From Tubulanus polymorphus (taxonomy: Eukaryota; Nemertea; Palaeonemertea; Tubulaniformes; Tubulanidae): 60,000 bases of DNA. The stretch covers positions 20,430,001 to 20,490,000 of the forward strand of contig NC_134025.1 of assembly GCF_964204645.1 (NCBI RefSeq). Direction: 5' to 3'. Of the stretch, positions 51,801-60,000 are shown one piece after another (the first letter of the stretch is position 1; each line of letters starts with the position of its first letter). A program made the position numbers and the translations under genes. Below the pieces are notes generated by a model. That model was not told the DNA's origin and did no database searches. It saw nothing but the letters and a program-made list of their open reading frames with translations.

Positions 51801-52043
51801 GATTTTAAGATAAACTGACTAAGTGAAGATATCAAATCGATTTAAACCTTTTTGCGAAACTGGGCCCTGAGCCAGAACCCAGTTAAATGCATGACCCGCG
51901 CCAAGTTCTAAGTTCTAATAGCGTGATATTACCTCCTCAGGGTCCTGTATCGGTACGGGAATGAATAAAGTCTTCGGAACTGATATCACTTGTACGGTTG
52001 AAGTAGCAGAAAACTGATCTCGCAAGAAAACGGCAGTCTGCAT
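39684..52043 (-). CDS. PLD3: Phospholipase D3/D4-like protein, complete (ten exons)
   Basis: Ten minus-strand exons join with no phase conflict: 52043-51933, 48931-48675, 45903-45720, 44681-44558, 43825-43692, 42903-42703, 42072-41933, 41076-40914, 40624-40522 and 39862-39684, 1596 bp in all, 531 residues. Visible are a cytoplasmic N-terminus, one membrane span (about 76-97), a luminal part with [12 protein letters not shown] motif 1 (His245, Lys247, Asp252 in HTKMWLIDR) and HKD motif 2 (His460, Lys462, Asp467 in NHNKYMVTD). Human PLD3 is about 490 residues, so the length fits. PLD3/PLD4 are type II endolysosomal proteins known as 5' single-strand exonucleases despite the phospholipase name; that role is taken from the family. 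The first exon is the least certain part. Confidence 0.95.
39982..40099. mobile_element. Short MITE (GGGGTCAGTTGCTCAAAAG ends), copy 1
   Basis: TGGGGTCAGTTGCTCAAAAG and CTTTTGAGCGATTAGCCCCA are imperfect inverted ends of a 118-bp element inside PLD3 intron 9. A second copy lies at 43318-43454. Confidence 0.75.
40522..40624 (-). CDS. PLD3: PLD3-like exon 9: second HKD motif
   Basis: 103 bp, phase 0 in and 1 out; acceptor TTTTTAG, donor GTGAGT. Encodes [19 protein letters not shown], which contains the catalytic H-x-K-x4-D. Confidence 0.94.
40914..41076 (-). CDS. PLD3: PLD3-like exon 8
   Basis: 163 bp, phase 2 in and 0 out; acceptor TTTCTATTTAG, donor GTAAGTAC. Encodes [13 protein letters not shown] and [15 protein letters not shown], a conserved block between the HKD motifs. 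Confidence 0.94.
41432..41747 (+). mobile_element. AGCCGC-family MITE, copy 12
   Basis: From AAGCCGCGATCGCATGGAGA to TTGTGTGATCATGACT, 316 bp, in PLD3 intron 7. Internal GGCCC words are mutated. Confidence 0.8.
41771..41804. repeat. 12-bp-stem hairpin
   Basis: CAGTTCCACAGT and ACTGTGGAACT(A)G flank eight bases. It resembles a terminal end pair of the GATCCAGTTCCACAG element with the middle lost. Confidence 0.7.
41933..42072 (-). CDS. PLD3: PLD3-like exon 7
   Basis: 140 bp, phase 0 in and 2 out; acceptor CAATTGCAG, donor GTAAAT. Encodes [15 protein letters not shown] and [15 protein letters not shown], matching the family's CPSGRT-D and Y-AVM-Y-PT motifs. Confidence 0.93.
42268..42564 (+). 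mobile_element. AGCCGC-family MITE, copy 13 (near-complete)
   Basis: From AGCCGCGATCACACGGAG to GTGTGATCGCAGCT, with ATA on both sides. Lacks the GTGAACAGTTGTTCC part near the right end. In PLD3 intron 6. Confidence 0.9.
42703..42903 (-). CDS. PLD3: PLD3-like exon 6
   Basis: 201 bp, phase 0 to 0; acceptor CTTTCAG, donor GTAAGG. Encodes [36 protein letters not shown] and an [10 protein letters not shown] end. The YNCSC and KIF-YW motifs are typical of PLD3. Confidence 0.94.
42952..43186. mobile_element. piggyBac-like MITE, second family
   Basis: TTAA at 42948-42951 and 43187-43190. The ends CCCTTTTGCTGTGCATG and CATACATGGTGAATGGG are an imperfect inverted pair. 235 bp, contains two ACGTCAT-type direct words, in PLD3 intron 5. 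Confidence 0.75.
43318..43454. mobile_element. Short MITE (TTGCTCAAAAGTTGGT), copy 2
   Basis: GGTTGCTCAAAAGTTGGTTA at the left and ACCAACTTCAGAACAACTGG at the right form the inverted ends, as in 39982-40099. Confidence 0.7.
43692..43825 (-). CDS. PLD3: PLD3-like exon 5: first HKD motif
   Basis: 134 bp, phase 1 in and 0 out; the acceptor is AACATCAG and the donor GTGAGC. Encodes [20 protein letters not shown] then [10 protein letters not shown]-x-K-x4-D followed by G-S-x-N. Confidence 0.95.
44558..44681 (-). CDS. PLD3: PLD3-like exon 4
   Basis: 124 bp, phase 0 in and 1 out; acceptor TTTTCATTCAG, donor GTACTT. Encodes [20 protein letters not shown] and a downstream YDTAILNKT. Confidence 0.92.
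44710..44994 (+). mobile_element. piggyBac-like MITE, copy 2
   Basis: Left TTAA at 44706-44709 and right TCAA (one change) flank CCCTTTCAGTTCTGAC...CGCACTGAAAGGG. Same family as 23133-23416, opposite orientation. Confidence 0.85.
44998..45116 (+). mobile_element. piggyBac-like MITE, copy 3 (truncated)
   Basis: Starts CCCATTCAGTGCTGATTGATT directly after copy 2 and follows the family to ACAGGTGCTGCC, with an internal deletion. The right end is missing. Confidence 0.8.
45720..45903 (-). CDS. PLD3: PLD3-like exon 3
   Basis: 184 bp, phase 2 in and 0 out; acceptor TTTATTTCCAG, donor GTAACT. Encodes [18 protein letters not shown] and [17 protein letters not shown]. The LVESIPEGL and SFYWTL motifs are hallmarks of PLD3/PLD4. 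Confidence 0.95.
46713..47041 (-). mobile_element. AGCCGC-family MITE, copy 14 (with duplicated end)
   Basis: Reverse orientation. Starts AGCCGCGATCACACATGC, then about 50 bp later a second terminus AAGCTGCTATCACACAAGCG appears before the normal interior. Ends GTGTGATCGCGGCT. Suggests one copy inserted into, or recombined with, another. Confidence 0.85.
47730..48123. mobile_element. MITE with AGCTGTGTTCACAC ends
   Basis: Ends AGCTGTGTTCACACTTAG and CGTGTGAACACGGCT, with ATA on both sides. 394 bp. Interior repeats AGTACGGTACT palindromes and GCGGCTTATT words. Ends and duplication length resemble the AGCCGC family, but the interior differs. Confidence 0.85.
48330..48596. repeat. TTCCCTGA-rich repeat
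   Basis: Contains many TCCCTGA / TTTTCCCTGA words and ends GTGGCAGCCCTAG. Looks like a dispersed repeat but no partner in the window is clear. Confidence 0.4.
48675..48931 (-). CDS. PLD3: PLD3-like exon 2: cytoplasmic tail and membrane span
   Basis: 257 bp, phase 0 in and 2 out; the acceptor is TCGTTCTAG and the donor GTAAGTAA. Encodes [19 protein letters not shown], then the hydrophobic [19 protein letters not shown] and the luminal PAVCTDQC. There is no ATG before the membrane span apart from one too close to it (KPAV), so the start must lie in an upstream exon. The final Ile codon is split with exon 3. Confidence 0.9.
50597..50610. repeat. Poly-G run (14 G)
   Basis: Fourteen consecutive G in a TA-rich intron; prone to sequencing error. 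Confidence 0.95.
50941..51318 (+). repeat. Unclassified 0.4-kb repeat, copy 2
   Basis: Matches 19655-20062: GAAAACTAACTTGAAAG, GACGCCTGGAAAATAACA, ATATTGATGACG and GTGCACATCGACTCACACGA. No ORF. Confidence 0.65.
51765..51867. mobile_element. Small MITE-like insertion (GGGCCCAGTTTC ends)
   Basis: GGGCCCAGTTTCACAAAAAG and CTTTTTGCGAAACTGGGCCC are inverted ends of a 103-bp element. It interrupts sequence that is uninterrupted, in inverted orientation, at about 49826-49872. Confidence 0.8.
51933..52043 (-). CDS. PLD3: PLD3-like exon 1 (probable first coding exon)
   Basis: An ATG at 52043-52041 opens 37 codons ([18 protein letters not shown] to PIQDPEE) ending at donor GTAATA (51932 down), phase 0, which fits exon 2. 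This supplies the start codon that exon 2 lacks. The N-terminus of PLD3 is poorly conserved, so homology gives no support. A possible acceptor (TGTACGGCAG) six bases upstream of the ATG would keep the frame and allow an exon still further upstream. Confidence 0.55.
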
Positions 52044-52695
52044 TTTTGCCTGCCGTACACATAGAACGATACAACAATTAACGACCCGACCTGATAAGAG
52101 GAGAGAGAGATACCCTGTATTTGCAAATTGGTTGTCCACTATCCTAGCATAATGGAGCTGGTCACTCGATGTCAAAATTTCGTGTGATATATGATATACG
52201 TAGGGTATTCGATAACTGAATGGGCCAGTGCTACAGGGAAAAGACAGGAGGCAATCAATGCGCGAACGCACGTCCTCATTAGATAGAATATAATGATGGT
52301 CAGGAGAAATATAGGTACCATGTATACATATAATTAAAGATATATATGTAATATATACATGTATACAATTAAAGGTCTATATATATGTGGAAGATTTTAT
52401 ATCAGGTTGATATAATACATAGGGGAAATCTGTTCGTTCGTACAGGTTTAACAAAGCCGGTCAAAGAAAATCTATACACTTTTCTCCTCTCCGTCCGAGG
52501 AGAAATCGTATTTTCAATCAGACATACTTGATCGAAGCACCGCAAATTTCCGTTTAAAAGTTGCAACTAGATGAAGCAGGGACTCCGCAACCGATCATTG
52601 CAACAGCTAGGGGCACAAACATGAGGGTATTCTTTGCGCCCCATTGCGACGATTGAATTCAGTGGGTATACCAAACCGAAGTGAGATATGGTTAA

Positions 52696-52984
52696 CCCTT
52701 TCAGTGCTGACTAATTAATACCCCCATAGTGCTGGAGATAGTTTGAAGATTTTGAAAAATACCGACCTAGTGTGCTGAATAACGGGAATACCACAATAGT
52801 GCGTCTACACCGCAATGCAGCGTATCGTTATTTACTAATATTTCACTATGTTTGGCAGGTGCTGTCATCTTTCAATAGAGATAAAAACTAATCACTAATT
52901 ACACCAATATACCGCAGTGTGGTGTACTAGCAAAATCCATCACCGATTTATACACCGCACTGCGGTGTAGATGCACTGAAAGGG
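52696..52984 (+). mobile_element. piggyBac-like MITE, copy 4 (complete)
   Basis: TTAA on both sides (52692-52695, 52985-52988), ends CCCTTTCAGTGCTGAC and ATGCACTGAAAGGG, 289 bp. Internal ACACCGCACTGCGGTGT palindrome. Confidence 0.9.
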
Positions 52985-53377
52985 TTAACATTTGACAATT
53001 AACATTGACAATTTGAAACCAGGGACCGCATATTTTTTACTGCACTTCACAAAATTTGCTTATCTAATTCATATTAATATATATTCATCTTAATATATAT
53101 ATCAATAATATCTTAGGATCCGTAAAACCTATATTTGCAATTTTTTCAGAGCTTAAAGACCGTCATAAGCCTGGTTGCCATTTTTAGAATATCTACAATA
53201 GCTATAATATATACAACTCATCTTCAACCACATGAGTTTGAGATTATGCAACAGAAGGATTTCCCATGGAACAGCGTTGCTACTTCACTGAACATTGAGA
53301 TTTGCAAAAAGAAGAGCTACTTTATAGCACTTATATTACTTTTTTCCAGTGTAAATGCTCGGTCTGTCCATAATTGT

Positions 53378-53685
53378 ATGGACCAAATATGGCCATTGCC
53401 AAATAAGGCAAGGAACAACTGTTCACACGCATGCCAAATGGGCCCGCTCCATTTTAGCCCAACCAAAAATATTGGACCAGGTCCAACCAAATTGCACCAC
53501 GGGTAAAATGATTGCGTGTGAATTACAAGGTTCCAGAAGTAACCCACTTCGAAGCATTGTTTAGTATTGAGTTAGGGGTTTACATGCAAACGCACTCTCT
53601 AATTAGGCACAGGCCAAATTCGGCTCAAGCCTGATGCATGCCAATTTGGCCTGGGCTGAAGCGCCTCAGTGAAGTGATGGCGGCT
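53378..53685 (-). mobile_element. AGCCGC-family MITE, copy 15 (diverged)
   Basis: Reverse orientation. Contains GGAACAACTGTTCACACGCA and CTCTCTAATTAGGCACAGGC, and ends GTGATGGCGGCT. The other end is unclear. Confidence 0.7.
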
Positions 53686-54084
53686 ACAGTTGCCCGGTAG
53701 AATGCTACTACAGTTAAGGTATGACGTAAGTTTCGCGCGTATGGTTCGGCATAAAAATCTATTTATCTCAGCATCACGGAGTGGTGATAAATCTCCATCA
53801 ACTCAGACATCAGCTTATTATTTCCATCTCAGGAGCAAAGTACCTCATATCTTGTGATAACAAGATATGCTGTGATTCAATTTTACGAAATAAAACCTAT
53901 TTTTCGTCTAAAACAAACCCTCAGATAATGGAGTTTTCACAACGACTTTCTAAAGCGTAATTAAGGAAACATGATATAATACAAACGAAAATGATTGAGA
54001 TTTTTGACACTTTAAAAACTGTAACAATAATGTTTAACATTATATACATTGATACCGGGTATGTGTTACTTTAGGGGTTAAGGG

Positions 54085-54345
54085 GCTTTGTGTGAGTGGA
54101 TGTGCACTACGTCATCAATATCGGCGTTTCAAAATTACAATTGTTTGATATTGGTGTTAATTTTGTAATTAAATAAATTTCTTAATTTTCTAAATTTCTT
54201 CATTGTAATTAAAATTAATCATTTTCTACTTCTTCATGTCTTTTTGATGATGAATTTAGATAGCAATTAGGATATTGTTTGAGTGGATGTGTAGGACTTC
54301 ATCATGTTATTTTGTTTAAAGTCATCAATAAACTTTCAAGTTAGT
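54085..54345 (-). repeat. Unclassified 0.4-kb repeat, copy 3 (reverse)
   Basis: Starts GAGTGGATGTGCACTACGTC, contains TCATCAATATCGGCGTTTCA and ends CTTTCAAGTTAGTTTTTTTG, the reverse complement order of 19655-20062. Confidence 0.65.
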
Positions 54346-54361
54346 TTTTTTGTCTAGATGT

Positions 54362-54470
54362 GTCAGTAACCTCCGGAAGCAATGGGATACCGGCAAGGCT
54401 ACTGAAGGTAGCAAGGATTCGCGAAAATCCGCAAGGACCGCTAGTGGCACTGAGTTACCGCGTTTCAATT
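54362..54470 (+). CDS. Candidate exon, unrecognised
   Basis: After a T-rich acceptor (TTTTTTTGTCTAG) one frame reads CVSNLRKQWDTGKATEGSKD and goes on with serine- and arginine-rich sequence for about 35 codons in all. A possible donor GTACAT follows AATTT. High-complexity sequence beside a repeat edge whose T-tract may only mimic an acceptor. No partner exon found. Confidence 0.2.
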
Positions 54471-55850
54471 TGTACATTTCAATTAATTGGAGTCAACTTT
54501 TCCAATAAGCAAATCAATTTTCAGTGAAATCAATACCATATGCTGAGTGGGAAAGGGAATCTTGTATCTATCCAATGAATTGTTTGATAATTCTCGGATT
54601 TGGAAGCCTAGAGATCAAGTTCAATTTCATTGAAAATGAACTGATTTTCACTACGAATAACCCAGGAAGAAAGCCACTAAATATTTGGATGGATATATGA
54701 AAGCTGTGGGTACTGGAGTTTGTAATGGGTAGTGTAGTGTGATCTGTGTGCATTTGTGGCCAGCACACAGATCACATTGTTCAATGGGGTTTGGTCCAGG
54801 ACTCGCGAGATTTTCAACAACACGGAAGTAACGTGTAATAAATGATGACTTGAATTGCATGACTACCTACCACCCCTCATTATTGTTGGAAAACTAAACG
54901 TTCCGCACTGACTAAAAATTAGTAATAATAATTAATAACATTTTAGAAATGGCCAGAATTTTAACTTAGGTTCTATCTCATTTTTATTTTACAATAGCGA
55001 TTGGTATAATTTTTTTTTAAATGGCCGTTAACGCTTCATGTTTCGTCTGCAATTCACTGCAAATAGTTACGCACTACGCACATTTCAGTGTTTTTGGCAG
55101 CTGTACACTCAATCGGCACCGTTCGTGACTAGCTTCACTGCGGAAGTATCATTAATTAACATCGCCATATCACATCATCAACTTATATTGTGCCTTAAAA
55201 CCCTAACAGCCGAAATAATTGAAATGCACACACGATTTCTATCATTGAAAATTGAGAGAGTGGCCGTGTTTGTGTTCTGCTGCTTTGCGTAAATCCCGCG
55301 CGGTGGCGCAACCGCGCGGAGTGGGGCCGATACGTCCAGTGTTTTATTGCGCCATCTGGTTTGCTGCCATCCCATTAGAGGGCATATCCCTTCAGTAGTT
55401 GAGCAAATTTACAAATGGGAGGAACCTTTTCATCATGAGTTTCAGTTAACAATCCATACTTTTGTATTTTTGATCATCCTCACAAATATATCTTTTTTAA
55501 CATCAAAAAGCTGATGTTAAGCCCACAGGGTTATAGCAAGCATTTAGAATGAGATCACAACTTCATAATATCAATTTTCGCACAGTGCCAATCTTCAACG
55601 TAAAACCATTTCATCCCAAAGTCTAAATCTAGTTCACCCGATTACTTAGTTTAAATCAATAATTCTTTTCTATTTGTAGATTTACAAAAATAATGCCATG
55701 AAAGCAAAATGTAGTGAGGTTTTCAAATTTTTATGTATTGTTAAAAGACTTGCCACAAACATCATGCAGATTCACTCATCAAATGCATTCACACGTTCAT
55801 TCTAGGACTCTGGGAGAATGGTAATGCAGTAATATGGTTTTTTTCAAAAC

Positions 55851-55993
55851 TTAAAATAGGGATTGACCTTGTTATTTATTTACTGATTGGTAGATTTTGT
55901 TTTATTTTTGTTTTGATTTGGTGTCCCTTACATATCTGCCATACCTGTCGGGAACTAAACAGGGGGTTTGATTTTGAAATCGAAGTATAATAT
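55851..55993 (+). repeat. Unclassified repeat, copy B
   Basis: Direct copy of 18855-19001, about 80 percent similar by eye. Confidence 0.7.
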
Positions 55994-56068
55994 GATATTA
56001 AGAGCCATATACTTGACCACACCTCCCATGCACCGGTGGTACATAAAATTTAGTGATCTTCTTATCAG

Positions 56069-56268
56069 AGCTGCCAACTGTCCATGATTGTCAGGGACAG
56101 TCCCTGAAAATGCCTCTCTGTCCCTGCTAGCGTTATTTCATGTGTTTGAGAATGCTGTCCCTGAAACAGTTTCTACTGTCCCTCAAAAAATTGTTTCAAT
56201 TCTTCATTTTTTCCTTATTTTGTCCCTGAAAATTTACTTTGATCCCTGATCTGGTAATCGATAGGTCT
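56069..56268 (-). repeat. Unclassified repeat, copy 2 (reverse)
   Basis: Reverse-oriented copy of 6084-6295, with CTGCCAACT at the left and multiple TGTCCCTGA words. Confidence 0.55.
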
Positions 56269-56524
56269 GGCCTATGATCTTTTCATATCTTAATCACAGT
56301 TTGTAGCAAAGATTTTTTTACAGAGGTTTTGAATACGCCTTAGGAAAGAACCCACTTTACCAGCAGGCTTGAGTGCACATTTTAAGAATTAGAAATAACT
56401 ACGCGACGACCTGTTTCCTGTGTCCAGAACAAAAGCTTAAAGTTTACCCTTTCGGTCAGCGGTAAATTTTTCAAAGATTTTCCCAATCGAACAAAATACA
56501 AATTAATTCTTATCAAAAGCTTAC

Positions 56525-56557
56525 CTCGAGATAAAAGAAATCCAGCAATGTCAACAT
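56525..56557 (-). CDS. Candidate upstream first exon (11 codons)
   Basis: ACCATG opens MLTLLDFFYLE and runs into a strong donor GTAAGC (56524 down), phase 0. It lies in a CpG-richer block 4.5 kb upstream of the PLD3-like exon 1, whose upstream AG is also phase 0, so it could be an alternative start of that gene. Short, hence weak. Confidence 0.25.
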
Positions 56558-57099
56558 GGTTAGTCAGCGGTGGCAGTGGCGGGCGAGTGAATATCGGAGA
56601 TATGTTATCTGCCCATCAGACGTTTCTATCTATGTTATAGATAACGTTGTTGTTGATGATGATGATGGTATCGGACTCTACTGATGCGTCTCGATAACCG
56701 ATGAAGTCTCCCGAGAGATACGCGCATATTACTATTATTACATATCAATTAACAATACCTTTCCATCTCGTACACAATATGACACGAAGACGTCTACATA
56801 TATACGTATATATTCATAAATCTGTCATATACAATAACTTTGATAATTGAATCCGAGAGAGCCGAGGAGACACGAAATTATCATCAATATCGCGAGTACG
56901 CATAAATTCAATAGTCAATGAATTTAATACACTGTCGGCCGGTCGATGTATTCAAATCTTGTTGATCTTTACGCATGACTAAAACCCACAATACTAGAGA
57001 AAAACTGAACGAGCATTTGACATTTCGACCGAATTTTTATGGGCCATCTTCAAAAACTGATTTATCACGTAACGCAGCGGGAAGCCACAGGGTTACTAT

Positions 57100-57364
57100 A
57101 GCCGCGATCACACACGGGACGATTTGGCCCGGATCAGGCCCTAAGTCAAATTTGGCCCGTGCCTAATTAGAGAACGCGCTTACACACACACACCACTCAC
57201 TCGATACTAAACAATGCTCAACAAAGCTAAGTCAGTCACTTTTGGAACCAGCTGCAATTCGAACGCAATCATTTGACCTATGCTAAAATTTGGCCGGGGC
57301 CTGGTCTGCCATTTTGGTCAGGCCAAATTTGGTCCGGACCAAAAACGCTTGTGCGATCGCGGCT
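57100..57364 (+). mobile_element. AGCCGC-family MITE, copy 16
   Basis: From AGCCGCGATCACACACGG to GTGCGATCGCGGCT, with TAT on both sides. 265 bp, clear target duplication. Confidence 0.9.
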
Positions 57365-58544
57365 TATGTGATGCCAGGGCCTGGTTTCACGAATGGGGGA
57401 GGGGTGTGTTTAAATGCTTACTTTGTTAAATTGATGATTAAATCTGTTTCACAAACATGAATTAGCGAAAAATCAACTAACTAAAGTTATCTCGGAAATT
57501 AATTCCGAATGAGCTTCCCATAAAATGCATTAGTCGTATAACATGAACATACATGTGCGGTTTCATTCATATGACGCCCATGCGATGTCATGAGAATCTT
57601 GATGGTATGGTGAAATTGAATTTGATCATTTCGTATTTTCTTTTAAATTCTTTCACAAATGAAATGAATACATTCTAGAAATCTATAGGTCTAATATGAT
57701 AGATATCTTCATTACTGAAATTGTCGATCAATTCAAAATGTTGTCCTTGTTTGCATTCGAGTCTAGCTCCCGCTAACAGTGCAGTAGCCAATTTTTGCAG
57801 TAACTAATATGAATTAGCTAATTTAATCCTGGCAGATTTGAGATTGTTTTCAGTAAAGCGCTTTTAAGCAATGAATTATCATTATCATTAATTTTATGAA
57901 AATAACCCCCCAAACCCAGGTCTGGCAACAACATTGCATTTATGATAGCTATGCAGTTATTTGGTTTCTCATCAGTTATTCCATGAAAATTGATTAATTC
58001 ATACAATATCATTGATCCATATGAAAACCATTCACAATTCTAGGCCAAAATGGGCACTTTTGGAATCAAAGATGGCCACCAGTCAGCCGTCTGGGATGGC
58101 ATTATGACCTAGATTCCTAAACTGACATATAGCGTCATCTTATATTCTATGTGATATATGAATGCACTGTCAATGCATTACTTTTCTGATCTTTATTGAA
58201 CGCCTGAATTGTCCTCAGACGTCTTTCAGTTGCGGGTAGGCCTAATGATGGACCCACAGGACCCAGTAAAAGGGTTAACGATAGCGCAATATCATCATCA
58301 CGTAAAGCCATTGTACTGGAATGAAACTAGTTGAGCGACGTACGTGGAACGGCATTTAAATTCTGATCGCACCGGAAATGATTTTTCTTCGAAAATGATT
58401 TACTAACAAACCCACGCATGCGTACATGCTCGACAAATAGACCGTAAACGAAAATTCAATTCGAACATATTTGAATTTTTATGATTCCATCGATCAAGCC
58501 GCTGCATGCAATGAATCAGGTATTCGAATCAAACATCAACGCAT

Positions 58545-58905
58545 GTGTTCATACAGGGGTGGATTCAGGGGCGTCTTACGAAATTTTACGGCAAATTCAT
58601 TAGAATAGAGCATGCCGGCAGTGGCGTCCTTCTGAAAAATTCCTTGGTCCGAAAAGCCAATCAGTTTTCGTTAAAAGTTCCTCATTTCATGGTCAATGTA
58701 ATGGTGGTCGGGCTATGTTCCAACAGTACCTCAAAACTGTGGAACAAGCTTCCCGTTGGCCTTTGGGTTATCACTTCCATCGAACAATTTAGGAAGCAGC
58801 TAAAATGCTTTCTTTTCAAGGAAGCGTTTCACCACATGTAAAGCGCTCTAAGCAGTTTCGATGGATTTAGCACTATATAAATAACATCACTATCATTATC
58901 CTTAT
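58545..58905 (+). pseudogene. LINE 3' end with microsatellite tail
   Basis: One frame (to stop TAA at 58839-58841) ends STSKLWNKLPVGLWVITSIE then QFRKQLKCFLFKEAFHH, the usual C-terminus of CR1/Jockey-type ORF2. The short 3' UTR leads into GCACTATATAAATAACATCA and an ATC/ATT microsatellite. The 5' side is truncated, as usual for LINE copies. Confidence 0.85.
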
Positions 58906-59249
58906 CATTATTATTATCATCAAGAATTATAGAAAAATTGTACCTTTGTATTACTGCAATTGGCCTTTTCAGACTTTTTTTTACTTGAAATATTTATTGC
59001 AGTCTCATTAGACACCCTTGATCTGCCAGTAGTTCAATCGATCAATTTTTGCAAATTTGAATTCATACGGAAAGAAGATGGCGACCTATGAATATTTTTT
59101 TCATATTCTATAATTCATGATGATTCACCACTCAGATAACTTGCTAAATATTTTATTCATTAAATGTCAGTGCTTCCACGTGAAAAACGAGAACAAGGTT
59201 TCCTTGATGGACATTCTTAGCCAATATCTGAAACCTGGCTTACCTGTAG

Positions 59250-59291
59250 CATGGACGTATAAACTAGATTATGGACGATTATACGTCCATG
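59250..59291. repeat. 12-bp perfect hairpin
   Basis: CATGGACGTATA and TATACGTCCATG flank 18 bases. CTGTAGC also occurs on the outer left and again just right of it. Confidence 0.85.
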
Positions 59292-60000
59292 CCTGTAGCC
59301 ACACACAACAGAAAGGCAATAAAAGGCAATGATTCGGATATTTTCAGAGCCACCCCTATTGGACAGATACAAGCAGAAAAACTAACATGGCTTCAGGCTA
59401 TCATCAAGACAATCAAACGTGCATCGATTCCCGATCTTTCTGTATTAAAACTAAAACATACGCATGTGATTCATAGGAGATGTTTTGGCTTTGTAACACA
59501 TGTCAGTCACTAACAGTGTACTTGACTATACTGAATACGGATTTGAATTGATTGAAATTGGTAATTCTGATGAACAACAGGGCTAGTTGAATGATTCAAT
59601 ACCACATAAGACTACAACTAAAATCTAGTCATAACATTTAGGATTTATGGCTGTACAACTGGGCCCTATGATCAAATATGATACTGGAACCAGTTACACA
59701 TTTGAGTTGAAAAACCTCCAGATGTGGGTATACCAGGGGTAGTCCAAATTTTACACCAAAATGATTGATTCTAAAATGAAGATATGAACCACTTACTATT
59801 TTCCCCCGTGCATCCAAAGGTGTTTACCATCAGATGGATGAGATATATAATGTTTGAAGCGAACATTGAACTTGAATGAAGAAGCCAAATTTACAAAACA
59901 ATCATCATTTGACACAATTGTTATTAATGATATTTTCTTTCATCCCACTATAAGAAATCGGCATAAAACATAGCTGACTTGTGACTACTAGTGCACATTT

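Larger units (their letters stand above)
45904..51932 (-). other. PLD3-like introns 1 and 2 (6 kb with exon 2)
   Basis: Besides exon 2 this holds an AGCCGC MITE (46713-47041), a related MITE (47730-48123), a TTCCCTGA-rich repeat (48330-48596), a poly-G run, an unclassified repeat (50941-51318) and a small MITE (51765-51867). 46.0-46.6 kb is CpG-richer with a CACCTCCGACGCGGAGGTG hairpin near 46218. 49.3-50.5 kb contains several open frames without recognisable similarity. Confidence 0.6.
52044..60000. other. Region upstream of the PLD3-like gene
   Basis: 8 kb without a recognised gene. Holds MITEs, unclassified repeats, a LINE end and two weak exon candidates (54362-54470, 56525-56557). 56.55-56.95 kb is CpG-richer and repeat-poor and could be a promoter. 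54.85-55.85, 57.4-58.5 and 59.3-60.0 kb hold nothing I can name. Confidence 0.6.

Noticed and set aside
59117-59513. Two overlapping open frames of 71-80 codons near the right edge
   Set aside because: No recognised motif, no splice pattern, and part of the sequence is a hairpin.

Overview
This is animal nuclear DNA: AT-rich, intron-rich and full of transposon remnants. Two conserved bilaterian genes can be read exon by exon, both on the minus strand. The first is a Notch ligand of the Jagged/Serrate type. Its signal peptide, MNNL domain, DSL domain and first EGF repeats are present, and its 3' part runs off the left edge. The second is a complete phospholipase D3/D4-like gene. The repeats (a Penelope-like element with a GIY-YIG domain, many MITEs, tRNA-derived SINEs, CR1/Jockey-like LINE ends) and the exon structures suit a marine invertebrate, perhaps a lophotrochozoan. 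The species cannot be named from the sequence.

Layout. 1-5748: Jagged intron of at least 5.7 kb, holding a full-length Penelope-like retroelement (1394-4045) with 320-bp inverted repeats, a 13-bp target-site duplication and an open RT/GIY-YIG ORF. 5749-11658: Jagged exons 5, 4, 3 and 2. 11659-31598: a 20-kb first intron packed with repeats. 31599-31967: Jagged exon 1. 31968-39683: gene-poor spacer with two unproven exon candidates. 39684-52043: ten coding exons of the PLD3-like gene, all in matching splice phase, giving 531 residues with both HKD motifs. 52044-60000: upstream spacer with repeats, two weak exon candidates and a LINE 3' end.

No pathway links the two genes. The Jagged-like protein would be a cell-surface ligand for Notch. 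The PLD3-like protein would be a type II membrane protein of the endolysosomal system.

The mobile fraction is the most unusual part. One MITE family, with ends AGCCGCGATCACAC, occurs about 16 times, with 3-bp TAT/ATA target duplications at the best copies. A short fold-back element at 24375-24628 has two 98-bp arms that differ at one position, a 12-bp target duplication, and the same kind of tail as the full Penelope-like element, but no ORF. It looks like a recent non-autonomous Penelope derivative. These elements and at least four further remnants carry a hammerhead-ribozyme-like core (CUGANGA, stem II, GAAAC followed by GU).
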